Origin: Rhodobacteraceae bacterium KLH11
GTDB lineage: Bacteria > Pseudomonadota > Alphaproteobacteria > Rhodobacterales > Rhodobacteraceae
DNA: 64,000 bases
NCBI GenBank assembly: GCA_000158135.1
Contig: DS999532.1
Coordinates: 172,263-236,262, forward strand
Direction: 5' to 3'
In this document: one piece after another, positions 27,238 through 35,362 of the stretch
Numbering within the stretch: the first letter of the stretch is position 1
Layout of the letters: the number at the start of each line of letters is the position of its first letter
Made by a program: the position numbers and the translations under genes
Notes under the pieces: generated by a model
Told to the model about the DNA's origin: nothing
Seen by the model: the letters and a program-made list of their open reading frames with translations, nothing else
Databases searched by the model: none

Positions 27238-28092
27238 TTACTGAAATGAAAGCTTGCGAAAGTCCGAGGCCGCCTGTGTCACCGCCCGCTCGATCGGCAG
27301 CCGTTCGGTCGAGGATCCGGTCCAGAAGCCGTGCCCGCTGGTGTTGTTCAGCATGAACTGCGCGTCTTCGGGGGTTTCCATCGCCGCCCCGTGGCCGACC
27401 AGAATGGTGTCGGGTGCAAGGGCAAGGGCGCGCCGATAAACAGCCTCGGTATCGCGCGCGGTCTCGGTGATGGTCGAACCATTGTCGTAACCGGTGCGCC
27501 CGCCCTTGGTGGTGCCCGCGTGGTAGCAGAAGATATGCGGCTGGGCCTCGGCCACGATCCGCTCGGAATCTTCAGGCGTGAAGGCCAGACCGACCGAGAC
27601 CATCCCCATCTCTTTGGCCAGACGCAGCATCTCAATCTCATTGTCCAGCGTGATGCCCGCGCTGGTCAGGACATTTTTGACCTCGCTGCCATCATCGACG
27701 TAAGACACCGAAGGCCCGATGTTGGACACTGCGTTGGCCCCCATACGCTGGCAGTCCTCAAGCACCATGCGCATGTCGCGCAAGGGGTCATTGGCATTAA
27801 GGCAGGCACAGATCATCGCCTTACCGGACATGGCAGGCATGATGTCCTCGCGCGTGTAGTTCAGCGTTTGCGCGTTGCTGTCCAGAATAGGCCACATCAT
27901 CGACATCGTACCCATCCCGTTGGCCCGCAGCCGCGCGCCGGAAAAGGTGTTAATGATGTCGACCCCCTGCTCTTCCAGCAGTTTCGCCACGAGGCCGCTG
28001 CCCGCGCTGGCGATCATGATCGGATCACGGTTTTGCACCTTCTGGTGCATCCGGCCCAGAAACTGCTGAGGGTCAACTCGCTTTGTAATCAT
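27238..28092 (-). CDS. phosphoenolpyruvate hydrolase-like TIM-barrel protein (Tm-1 C-terminal half type)
   Basis: The start at 28092 (MITKRVDPQQFLG) has GGAGA just upstream. The 284-residue TIM-barrel protein carries PIMIASAGSGLVAKLLEEQG, GMGTMSMMWPILDSN, NIGPSVSYVDDGSEVKNVL, HIFCYHAGTTKGGRTGYDNG and VGHGAAMETPEDAQFML. Members are annotated as PEP-hydrolase or isocitrate-lyase-superfamily-like, without a settled reaction. It is 14 bases ahead of the UPF0261 gene and 20 bases overlap it with the alpha/beta hydrolase gene, so all three are co-transcribed. Confidence 0.82.
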   Translation of the reverse strand: MITKRVDPQQFLGRMHQKVQNRDPIMIASAGSGLVAKLLEEQGVDIINTFSGARLRANGMGTMSMMWPILDSNAQTLNYTREDIMPAMSGKAMICACLNANDPLRDMRMVLEDCQRMGANAVSNIGPSVSYVDDGSEVKNVLTSAGITLDNEIEMLRLAKEMGMVSVGLAFTPEDSERIVAEAQPHIFCYHAGTTKGGRTGYDNGSTITETARDTEAVYRRALALAPDTILVGHGAAMETPEDAQFMLNNTSGHGFWTGSSTERLPIERAVTQAASDFRKLSFQ

Positions 28093-28960
28093 CTTGCTCT
28101 CCGTCAGACAGGGCAACCACATCCCGGACCAGATCTTTCAAAGCGCGAGCATGTGCTTCTGGCTCCAGATACCGGGGGGGCAGAATTTCGAGGCGCGCGT
28201 TCGGCAGGGCGTTGGCTGTCTGATGCGCCAACTCGACCGGGTGAAGCGCATCGGCATTTGTGCCGATGACACAAACCGGGCAGCGGACCTCACGCAATTC
28301 GGCAACACGGCGAAACGGCGCGTCCCGCACCATCGCTGCCAGAACCGGAGCGTGTCGTTTCGCGTGCGGGCGCGTGATGGCCGACAAAACCGATTGCGCG
28401 GCTCGCGGCACATCCTGCATCATGTCGCGATACTCCGGCTCGGCCTCAATCGTTTCTTGTACTTCTTCGCGGTCGCGATCACGGAACAGATCGCCGATCT
28501 GTCCGATCAGACGCAGGTTCGACGGACAGCTCTCGGTCAGCCATGCGGGCCGAATAGCCATCACATAGCTGCACAGGTCCGGACGTTGCGCGGCGACCAT
28601 CAAGGACAGGGCCGAGCCCATGGAGATTCCGCAGAAAACCGCGTTCCTGACGCCAAGTTCATCGCAAAGCCCGATCAGAAGATCGCGGAACGCGGAAAAC
28701 CCGTTGGCATCGGCCTTCAGACTACAGAAATTGTCTCCGTGTCCTGGCAAGTTAACACAAATCAACCTTACCCCGGAGGTGCCGAGATCAACAAACTCGT
28801 CAAACTGTCGCGCCGAAGCCCCAAGGCCGTGCACCAACACCAGTGTCACCCGAGATGTATCCGAGCCAAATGACTCGAACTCTATATCATTGATTAAAGA
28901 CAATATTATTACCCATCCAGGCAGATAGCCGGAATGCCTCCTCCCATATTGAATGGCCAC
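28073..28960 (-). CDS. alpha/beta-fold hydrolase heading the locus-3 operon
   Basis: Up to 295 residues, 275 or so if a start nearer residue 20 is used; the first residues look poorly conserved and a GGGAGGAGG lies inside them, so the true start may be downstream. The fold is evident: LVLVHGLGASARQFDEF with the oxyanion hole, the nucleophile elbow GISMGSA (Ser about 113), GTNADALHP for the acid and an EAHARAL His. It is probably a carboxylesterase or lactonase. It is the first gene of the operon, suggesting a lactone or ester step in the pathway. Confidence 0.78.
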   Translation of the reverse strand: MAIQYGRRHSGYLPGWVIILSLINDIEFESFGSDTSRVTLVLVHGLGASARQFDEFVDLGTSGVRLICVNLPGHGDNFCSLKADANGFSAFRDLLIGLCDELGVRNAVFCGISMGSALSLMVAAQRPDLCSYVMAIRPAWLTESCPSNLRLIGQIGDLFRDRDREEVQETIEAEPEYRDMMQDVPRAAQSVLSAITRPHAKRHAPVLAAMVRDAPFRRVAELREVRCPVCVIGTNADALHPVELAHQTANALPNARLEILPPRYLEPEAHARALKDLVRDVVALSDGEQDDYKAS

Positions 28961-29051
28961 TCAGGCCATCAACAGGGAAAATCTTTTCACGTTCGCGACG
29001 CGATATCTTGCACGAACTCTATCGTGTTTTTGAACTATTCGATCATTTTGC

Positions 29052-29846
29052 CTAGCTGCTGCGCCATCTCAGCCGATATTTCTTGGGGGATTGCCCAAAG
29101 AACCGGGCGAACTGTCGGGTGAAATAGCTTTGGTCCGAAAACCCGCATCTGAGCGAAATCACTGAAAACGGATCAGCGCTGTTGGCGATTATCCGCGATG
29201 CGGCCAGCAGGCGCGTACGCAATATGAACTCCTGAGCCGACACACCAAAGGCAGCTTTGAACCGGCGACGAAAATGGCTTTCTGACATACCCGCCATGGC
29301 GGCCAAGTCAGGCACCCGTATGGGAAGTGCGATGTTATTCTCGATATGCGCAATGACCTCACGAAAACGCTCCAACGGCCCGGGTAGTGCATCACTTTCG
29401 GGCAGAATGCGCGTAACCCCCGCAAGACCCAGTGCCTCTCCGCTTTTGTTGAGAATGGGAAGCTTGTTCGTCACCACCCAGATGAGCTGTCCACGCTCAT
29501 CGGCAATCAGTTCGAATTTATTGATGATCCGCACCTGGTTCCGGATTACATTCAGGTCATCCTGCTTAATGGCTTCAGCGATCAGAGGTGGAAAAAAGCT
29601 CTCTTCACGCGCCCCGAAAATCTCGTGCCGTTTGGTCAGAGACAAAAGACGAAGGCTCGCGATATTGCAAGTGACCCATCGGCCGGTTGTGCCTTTGATG
29701 TAAAAGAATATATCGGGGATCAGATCGAACAGCAGTTCGAATTGTCGAACATCTGATCGCTTCAAAGGGCCCGCGACTTGAAGCATGAACTGCTGCGCGA
29801 GCAAGTCTGGGTCTATCGGTGCCGAAACGGTATCTGGGTTTTGCAC
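29052..29846 (-). CDS. AraC-family regulator with N-terminal PAS domain
   Basis: A 264-residue protein. Residues about 35-150 form a PAS domain (LFDLIPDIFFYIKGTTGRWV, FELIADERGQLIWVVTNK). Residues about 160-262 hold the AraC double HTH (VPDLAAMAGMSESHFRRRFK, CGFSDQSYFTRQFARFFG, SPKKYR). It is read in the same direction as the locus-3 operon, just upstream of it, and is the likely activator. The PAS ligand is unknown. Confidence 0.85.
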   Translation of the reverse strand: MQNPDTVSAPIDPDLLAQQFMLQVAGPLKRSDVRQFELLFDLIPDIFFYIKGTTGRWVTCNIASLRLLSLTKRHEIFGAREESFFPPLIAEAIKQDDLNVIRNQVRIINKFELIADERGQLIWVVTNKLPILNKSGEALGLAGVTRILPESDALPGPLERFREVIAHIENNIALPIRVPDLAAMAGMSESHFRRRFKAAFGVSAQEFILRTRLLAASRIIANSADPFSVISLRCGFSDQSYFTRQFARFFGQSPKKYRLRWRSS

Positions 29847-29897
29847 AATTAGCCTATGATCTACACGTCGTTAGTGGAGCATAGCCTCATTTGGCGA

Positions 29898-30032
29898 TAC
29901 ATCCTCGCGGAAATGCCGGAACTCGGTCAGATCTCGGGAGAACAAGCTGCTGCTCTTACAGGTCTGGCTCCCATTGCTCACGACAGCGGTGCGATGCGTG
30001 GCAAGCGTGCCATTGGCGGCGGACGGCGACAA
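29898..30032 (+). pseudogene. IS110-family transposase C-terminal remnant
   Basis: A 45-residue stretch (ILAEMPELGQISGEQAAALT, then GLAPIAHDSGAMRGKR, AIGGGRRQ) is the Transposase_20 motif region of an IS110-type transposase. The frame then runs into unrelated sequence. It is unlike the intact IS110 transposase 270 bases away in exact residues, so it comes from a different element. Sequence from 30036 to 30303 has no supported gene. Confidence 0.7.
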
Positions 30033-30303
30033 ATAGGGGTCTTGTGTGGATGCCCTCAGTTTTGCAAGGAATTTCTGATCGGTTTGAAGGCGATTGATTG
30101 CGGTCGTGTGTCAGGCCTCGTGTTGCGGCTTTTCACGCGCCGCGGGCCAAGATGGTAAGTTCGCTGATCGGTTCCAATTCGATTCCGCGGGCTATTTTGG
30201 CGCCCGACCCCTATCTGGCTCTCCGATCAGGACTTGTTCAATCGACGTCCATTCTTCTCAGTGCATTCCTCACGCTCTGGCGCCTGGGGCGGCGCTCAGA
30301 TTT

Positions 30304-31326
30304 CTATGTCGCTACTGCTCTCGGCAGGTATTTTTCTTCTTTGGTGATCATGGCCCAGATCTGACGCGCCATTTTGTTGGCCAAAGCGATCGCGGCAACC
30401 ATTTTGGGTTTACGATCCAACTTGTCCTGAAGCCAAGGCTCTGCGCGACTGTTTTGTCTCGCATATCCGGCAATCCGGCTCATTGCACCCGTGATCAACA
30501 CGCGGCGAATATCACGCTGCCCCATCTTACTGGTCTGGCCAAGGCGGATTTTTCCACCCGACGAATGCTGCTTTGGTACAAGGCCAAGCCAAGCGGCGAA
30601 GTCTCGCCCTTTCTCAAAATGCGCCATGTCTGGCGCGAAAGCCTCGATCACCATAGCTGCAATTGGCCCAATTCCAGGCATGGAGCGTAGGCGTTTGGCG
30701 GTATCGCTCTCACGACAGTGATTATTGATCTTGGCCGCCAACGCCTCGATCTCACAGCTCAGGCTGTCGATGCGATCAAAATGCAGCTTGGCCATTTCTG
30801 TGACGAGGGTGGGGATGTCCGAGGCATTAGCAAGGATTGACCTGAGCTTGGAGACATTTTTGATCCCCACTGGCGCAATGATACCAAACTCAGCCAAGTG
30901 ACCCCGCAACGCATTCACCGTAGCTGTACGTTGTTCCAGAAGCTGATCTCGCGTGCGCATCATCATTGTCGCGGCTTGTTGATCCGCCGACTTGGGGGCT
31001 ACGAATGACATGCTGGGACGCAAGGCGGCTTCCGTGATTGCTTCAGCATCAGCCGCATCGTTTTTATTCCGTTTGACGAAAGGTTTAACATAAAGTGGTG
31101 GGAGCAGACGCACATCATGACCCATAGCTTGCAACTCACGGGCCCAATAATGTGATGTCGAACATGCCTCCATCGCCATCAGACACTTGGGGTGGCCCTC
31201 GCAGAAAACCCTAAACTGCGCACGCGTCAGCTTCTTGCGAAACAAAACCCGACCGTCCCGTCGCGCGCCGTGCAACTGAAACACATTCTTTGCCAGATCA
31301 ACTCCGATAATGATACCTTCGCTCAT
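30304..31326 (-). CDS. IS110-family transposase, apparently intact
   Basis: The start at 31326 (MSEGIIIGVDLAKNVFQLHG) is the usual N-terminus; the longer open frame is discarded. The 340-residue product has the RuvC-like DEDD region (Asp in VDLAKN, Glu in AMEACSTSHYWARE, Asp pair in NKNDAADAEAI) and the C-terminal Transposase_20 region (LRSMPGIGPIAAMVIEAF, DFAAWLGLVPKQHSSGGK, Ser for catalysis). No frameshift is seen, so the element may be mobile. IS110 elements lack long terminal repeats, so the ends cannot be placed by eye. Confidence 0.88.
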   Translation of the reverse strand: MSEGIIIGVDLAKNVFQLHGARRDGRVLFRKKLTRAQFRVFCEGHPKCLMAMEACSTSHYWARELQAMGHDVRLLPPLYVKPFVKRNKNDAADAEAITEAALRPSMSFVAPKSADQQAATMMMRTRDQLLEQRTATVNALRGHLAEFGIIAPVGIKNVSKLRSILANASDIPTLVTEMAKLHFDRIDSLSCEIEALAAKINNHCRESDTAKRLRSMPGIGPIAAMVIEAFAPDMAHFEKGRDFAAWLGLVPKQHSSGGKIRLGQTSKMGQRDIRRVLITGAMSRIAGYARQNSRAEPWLQDKLDRKPKMVAAIALANKMARQIWAMITKEEKYLPRAVAT

Positions 31327-31649
31327 GGATGCTCTCTTTCTCTTTGGTGGCTTCGATAATTCCACCATGGCACATTGCGATGCCGTTTCAGGAGAGGGCA
31401 TCCACCCCATCAGTTCCGGTAGGGGGCAGAATCGTAGCATAAGAAAATCCGGTTACGGTGTACCATTTGAACCTACCGGATTTTTCACCTCACAACCTCT
31501 TGATTTTGCTGGTGCAGAAACCCCTCCCAGAAAACCACTTGATAAACAGGGACGGTCAAGATTGGCAGTGCGGGACGAAGAGCGAATTAGCTGCGGTTGC
31601 ACCAAGTTCCGCTTTCAGGCACTTAGGGATTTAAAGTCTTTTCTTTCGG
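31327..31649. other. non-coding region upstream of the IS110 transposase gene
   Basis: About 320 bases without a gene. In IS110-family elements the non-coding end next to the transposase encodes a structured bridge/seeker RNA. This interval, read on the minus strand, is the natural place for one. The imperfect pair AAAATCCGG (about 31444) and CCGGATTTTT (about 31479) could fold. No boundary is assigned. Confidence 0.35.
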
Positions 31650-32012
31650 ATGGAACGATTTATGCAGTTTCAAGCGGACTTCACCAAACGATTGAATAAG
31701 GCGGAATGGGCGCAGTTGAATGCCGCAGAACGTAGCGAGTGGCCTAAACTGAAAGTCGCCGTTGAGCGATTGCTGTCAGATAACTGAGCCCAGTCTGTTT
31801 TGGAAAAGATTGAGGCGGGAGATCGCCTTCTAGACTTTGATCCAAAATCAGAATGGCGTCGTCTAATAGACGTTGCGGACCTGACGTCATTTCTTGATAT
31901 TCCAAAACTGGGCTTACCCATCCATTGGTGGATGACGTCGCCGGTGATTGTCGTGGCTCGTAAGGCTTTAAGCTCTCCTTCTGGAACATCCCTCAATGCC
32001 GAATGTGAATGA
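31650..32012 (+). pseudogene. small unrecognised protein, interrupted by TGA
   Basis: An ATG at 31650 opens a charged helical frame (FTKRLNKAEWAQLNAAERSE, VERLLSDN) ending at TGA 31785-31787. The same frame continues without interruption to 32012 (EKIEAGDRLLDFDPKSEWRR, DIPKLGLPIHWW). Read as one protein it would be 120 residues with the stop where a Trp codon (TGG) would fit. I do not recognise the family. It may be a pseudogene, or two short genes. The opposite-strand frame looks like a shadow. Confidence 0.35.
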
Positions 32013-32013
32013 C

Positions 32014-32433
32014 TCACCGGCTGACGCCGGTAGCATCACGTTTGGAATGTAATTCCAGATAGCGCATGATGATGTCGTCGGTGACATTTCCGGACGTTGT
32101 GGAGAAGTAGCCACGTGCCCAAAACCGTCTTCCCCAGTAGCGTTTGCGCAATTCCGGGAACTCCATCTGGACACGGCGGGATGAGCGCCCCTTGACCCGT
32201 TGCATCACCTTCGACAAGGCCAGATGCGGCGGCACCGATATGAACATGTGGACATGGTCGCGCGCCAGAACGCCCTTCACGATATGCACCCCCAATTCAT
32301 CACAACTTTGACGAATGATCTCGCGGATGCGCTCCCGCATCGGGCCGTGCAGGATCTTGTAGCGATACTTGGTCGTCCAGACGACATGATACCGATGATA
32401 ATATCTGGTATGTGATCCTGTAGAATAGGCCAT
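32014..32433 (-). CDS. tnpA: IS200/IS605-type Y1 (HUH) transposase
   Basis: A 139-residue Y1 transposase. It has the N-terminal YHRYHVVWTTKYRYKIL, the HUH motif in DHVHMFISVPP, and the C-terminal nucleophile Tyr in ARGYFSTTSGNVTDD. The ATG at 32433 is preferred over a GTG two codons upstream, since GGAGGGG lies a suitable distance before it. The family cuts and joins single-stranded DNA at hairpin ends, as a dimer. The length is normal and no lesion is seen. Confidence 0.88.
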   Translation of the reverse strand: MAYSTGSHTRYYHRYHVVWTTKYRYKILHGPMRERIREIIRQSCDELGVHIVKGVLARDHVHMFISVPPHLALSKVMQRVKGRSSRRVQMEFPELRKRYWGRRFWARGYFSTTSGNVTDDIIMRYLELHSKRDATGVSR

Positions 32434-32498
32434 GAACACCCCTCCCGGATTTGAAGCCTTACCCCATCGGGGGCTTCAAATCCGGGAGCGGTGTTCAT
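32432..32498. promoter_or_regulatory. long hairpin covering the tnpA ribosome site and start
   Basis: Two 27-base arms (32432-32458 and 32472-32498) are inverted copies with one mismatch, around a 13-base loop. The arm contains the tnpA Shine-Dalgarno (GGGAGGGG on the minus strand) and its ATG. Readthrough RNA from outside would fold and hide the start, a known way IS200 elements limit their own transposase. Confidence 0.6.
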
Positions 32499-32572
32499 CG
32501 GAAATCACGCTGAAGCGAACCGGCTCAAAGCCGGTGGCTTATCTCCAAAAGATGGACAGTTAAAATCTGCTA

Positions 32573-32833
32573 CTAGAGTGCAGCCTCAATACGTTTCTTC
32601 GATGAAAAAGGGTAATCATCTGCGAAAGCCAAAATCTCGGCTCTGGATGCATCCAATGCCGAAATAGCTATTTCCATCTTTTCAAGATCAATAGCCGGCC
32701 AAGCAAAAAGCGGCTTTACTTGAGTGCGCCGCACATATTCAGCCACCTTAGCTTCCGAAGCCCACGCAGCTGAAAAGAAGCTAACGGGAAAACAAAGGGA
32801 TGCCAGGATAAGGGGTAGCAAAAATCGTTTCAC
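32573..32833 (-). CDS. small secreted hypothetical protein
   Basis: An 86-residue protein with a signal peptide: MKRFLLPLILASLCFPVSFF, cut near AWASEA. The mature part is about 60 residues, charged and helical (IDLEKMEIAISALDASRAEI), and has no recognised domain. It is isolated among mobile elements, and codon use is not distinctive. It could be the remnant of a longer gene. Confidence 0.5.
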   Translation of the reverse strand: MKRFLLPLILASLCFPVSFFSAAWASEAKVAEYVRRTQVKPLFAWPAIDLEKMEIAISALDASRAEILAFADDYPFSSKKRIEAAL

Positions 32834-32911
32834 GGCTTTCGATATCCTTAATTCGGATGATGCTTCATCATCCCGACGGAGTTAAGTGGATGGTAGAGAT
32901 GGAATGCACGG

Positions 32912-34026
32912 TTAAGCCAAGATACGCTCAATAATCTTTTGCCCGAACTCGTGAGTTGGTCCTTCCCAATATGGGCTAAAGCGTCCGCCGTCATATACAG
33001 GCGACAAGCGTCCTTGCTACAAAAGCTCCAACATACCTATATCCTCACGGTTCAAGTTATCCCACATATCCATCGTAGCTTTGCAAGCACCAGCGTGCTC
33101 GTCCAAGCTCACTGCATCTCCATTCAAAAAAATATGAATTTCTTCATGAGTTCTATCCGGCGCGACGGGATAACTCACCAAAACTGAAAACTGATCAGGT
33201 AATATCTGCGCAGCGAAATGTGGAAAACACAGGAACTACAGGCCACGTTTGGCACCTTCCTCTGATAGCTGGGGATAGTGTGGCAGACTATCACCGCGAC
33301 CTTCGTCATACTTCTCAAAAGTATAGTCGCTGTAGAACAGCTGGCGATCCCACTCTCCCGCCCAGCGGATGTTCATCGGCGCGAATTTCATTAGCCGCGG
33401 ATGCACGGTGAATATATGGTAGCTTTCGACATAGTTTTCATACACCAGCTTCCAATTCGCCTTGATGTCAAAGGTGAGCTTGCCTGCCCATCTAAGAGCA
33501 GAGAAATCATACCCAATCGTCCTGTCGAACAAAGGCTGCAGCCAGTCGAGTAATGGCTCTGCAGTCCCGGATACATTTACAAAAATACACCCGTTCTAAG
33601 TTTCAGCCCGAACTTCCTTTAGATCAAGCTTGTCACCACCGCCGTCTTCGAAGGAATCAACGACATCAGGCGCATTAAAATGTGGGCGCGCCCTGAGCTT
33701 GCCATTCAAACCATATGTCCATGCATGATAACGCAGGTGAGGGTTGCATTGCGGCAAGGTTCCGTCACCAACTTCAGCCCCCGGTGCCGACAGACATTGT
33801 GAAAACTTCGGATTCTTCCTTCTTGATCTCGCAGGACGATTAGAGGAGCCCCGCCTATTTCGATGGGTTTCATATCCCCCGCGTTGGGAAGTTCAGCTTC
33901 GGCTCCCGCGAATATCCAGGATTTCTAAAAACAATGCATCTGTTCTAACTTTAACCATTCATCCGACCAGTAGGCCGAATTTGGCAGGCCGCTGGCGTCT
34001 TCGGTCGACGCGAAAGCCTGCTTCAA
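32912..34026 (-). pseudogene. Rieske non-heme iron oxygenase, alpha subunit, heavily decayed
   Basis: Joining frames rebuilds a protein of about 371 residues. It has an N-terminal start after GGATAGGAGGG (TTG at 34026), the Rieske motif pieces SFHNVCRHRG and CRYHAWTYGLNG, then the catalytic domain FDIKANWKLVYENYVESYH, FTVHPRLM and ILPDQFSVLVSYPVAPDR. Four in-frame TAG stops stand at 33925-33927, 33596-33598, 33236-33238 and 33017-33019, and a one-base deletion lies near 33733. Intact relatives hydroxylate or demethylate aromatic or quaternary-amine substrates with a reductase partner, none of which is nearby. Confidence 0.85.
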
Positions 34027-34430
34027 ACCCTCCTATCCGATGAGTTCGATAACCTTTTTCTAACGTCCTGGATCATGCTGGATAGTCCTGCAGAGTAGTG
34101 GTTTGCGATGAGAACTGTGGATGTTCTGCTAAGAGATAACAATATGCAAACATCTGATAATGTGTACTTTTCTTACGGAGTCACGTCAAGTGAACTTAGT
34201 CTCCATGCGCTTAGAATAGTTCGAGTGTCAATTAGCATTCGACGCGAGTTCGGACCTTTGGCGAAATTGTGAACGCGGTGCAGAATCTGCAGGTGGCGAC
34301 GCCCCGCTGGCATCAATGCGCCAGCGAATTTGGTACGTTTATCTCGATTTTTTTCTTAGTACGATCAAAAAATTAGAATTTTGCATACTAGAGTGGCGAA
34401 ATAGAAATTACCTATCATATTTGATAAGTA
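34027..34430. other. AT-rich spacer without a gene
   Basis: About 400 bases, noticeably more AT-rich than the flanks, with no supported frame on either strand. It lies between the Rieske pseudogene and the first IS6-family copy. Confidence 0.45.
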
Positions 34431-35248
34431 GGATGTGTCGTAAACTATGAAGCCCAGTTGATGAACATGCGTGATCTGACGTTTGTTCCCGTCGAATAGT
34501 TTGCAAATGGGTTCCAACATGATCTCATTGGAAGGCTACCCTTTCCCCAAGGATGCGGTTTTGTACGCAGTTTACCTCTATCTGCGGTACGCTGCGTCGT
34601 ATCGGGATTTGGAGGAGATCATGGCCGGGCGCGACGTACAGGTGGGTCACGCCACCCTCAACAGATGGGTTGTGAAGTATTCGCCGATAATCGCAGTGCG
34701 CGCGCAATTGAAGAAGCGATCAACGCTGAATTCCTGACGCATGGACGAGACATATGTTCGCGGCAAATGGATGTACCTCTATCGGGCCGCCGACAAAGCA
34801 GAAAATACCCTAGATTTCATGCTGTCTGAGCGAGGCAACCGTCCAGCAGCAACCAGGTTCTTTGCCAAAGCGCTGTCTTCTAATGAAATACCAGTAAAGA
34901 TTGTTATCGACAAAAGCGAGGCCAATGCGGCGGGCATTCGAGAAGTGAACAAAATCCTCAATCGGTTTGGCTGCTCAGCCAAAATCCAAACAGTCAGATC
35001 CAAGTTTTTGAGCAACCTGATCGAGCAGGATCATCGGTTCATCAAGCGTCGCATACGGCACATGTGCGGGGTCAAATCCTTCACATCCGCGTCCGCAACG
35101 TTGGACAGCATTGAAGTTGCCAACATGATCCGAAACGGCAATCCCCCAGTGCGACGACATCAGGTTTTCGGCTGTTTGCTGAGATCACAGGATAAGTGTG
35201 CCCAGTAACTCGGTGCCTCGGACTTCTCCAAAAGCTTGCCACACATCC
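34431..35248 (+). mobile_element. IS6-family element, copy 1
   Basis: An 818-base element. The ends are inverted: the left end starts GGATGTGTCG and the right end finishes GCCACACATCC, with further loose complementarity inside. The limits were set by comparing the two copies in this window, where similarity stops at the same bases on both sides. No 8-base target duplication is visible. The transposase gene is broken. Confidence 0.8.
34507..35208 (+). pseudogene. IS6-family DDE transposase, interrupted (copy 1)
   Basis: Two pieces in the same frame region: an HTH-bearing N-terminus (FPKDAVLYAVYLYLRYAASY, RDLEEIMAGRDVQVGH, ATLNRWVVKYSP) ends at TGA 34735-34737. The catalytic part then starts with MDETYVRGKW (first Asp) and continues with IVIDKSEANAAGI (second Asp) and LIEQDHRFIKRR (Glu region). 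The TGA stands where IS6 transposases have Trp before R-M-D-E-T-Y. Two residues (VR) are also missing after DETYVR compared with copy 2. A split product is unlikely to be active. Confidence 0.78.
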
Positions 35249-35344
35249 CAGGTAAACACTATCACAACACCACCCAGCCGCTCCCATTGATCTACCAGAG
35301 CTAACAGCAACACAATGCACAGCGAAAGCGGGCTCCTCCAACTT

Positions 35345-35362
35345 TCTTACCCGTGGGTAAGA
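35345..35362. promoter_or_regulatory. parS-like palindrome A, inside the parB end
   Basis: TCTTACCC-GT-GGGTAAGA has perfect 8-base arms around two central bases. It overlaps the parB stop: on the minus strand the site itself encodes the last residues L-T-H-G and the TAA. The same 16-base core occurs at 36759 and 37854. A ParB-binding centromere is the likely role. Confidence 0.65.

Larger units (their letters stand above)
32011..32540 (-). mobile_element. IS200/IS605-family element with a single tnpA gene
   Basis: A compact element containing only tnpA. Hairpins mark both ends: ACCGGC-TGAC-GCCGGT at 32016-32031 overlaps the tnpA stop, and ACCGGCT-CAA-AGCCGGT at 32519-32535 lies on the other side. 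IS200/IS605 elements have subterminal palindromes instead of inverted repeats, and make no target duplication. The outer limits given are approximate. No tnpB is present. Confidence 0.7.

Noticed and set aside
30094..30364. Plus-strand frames between the IS110 remnant and the intact IS110 gene
   Set aside because: No recognisable domain or ribosome site, and they run into the 3' end of the transposase gene on the other strand.
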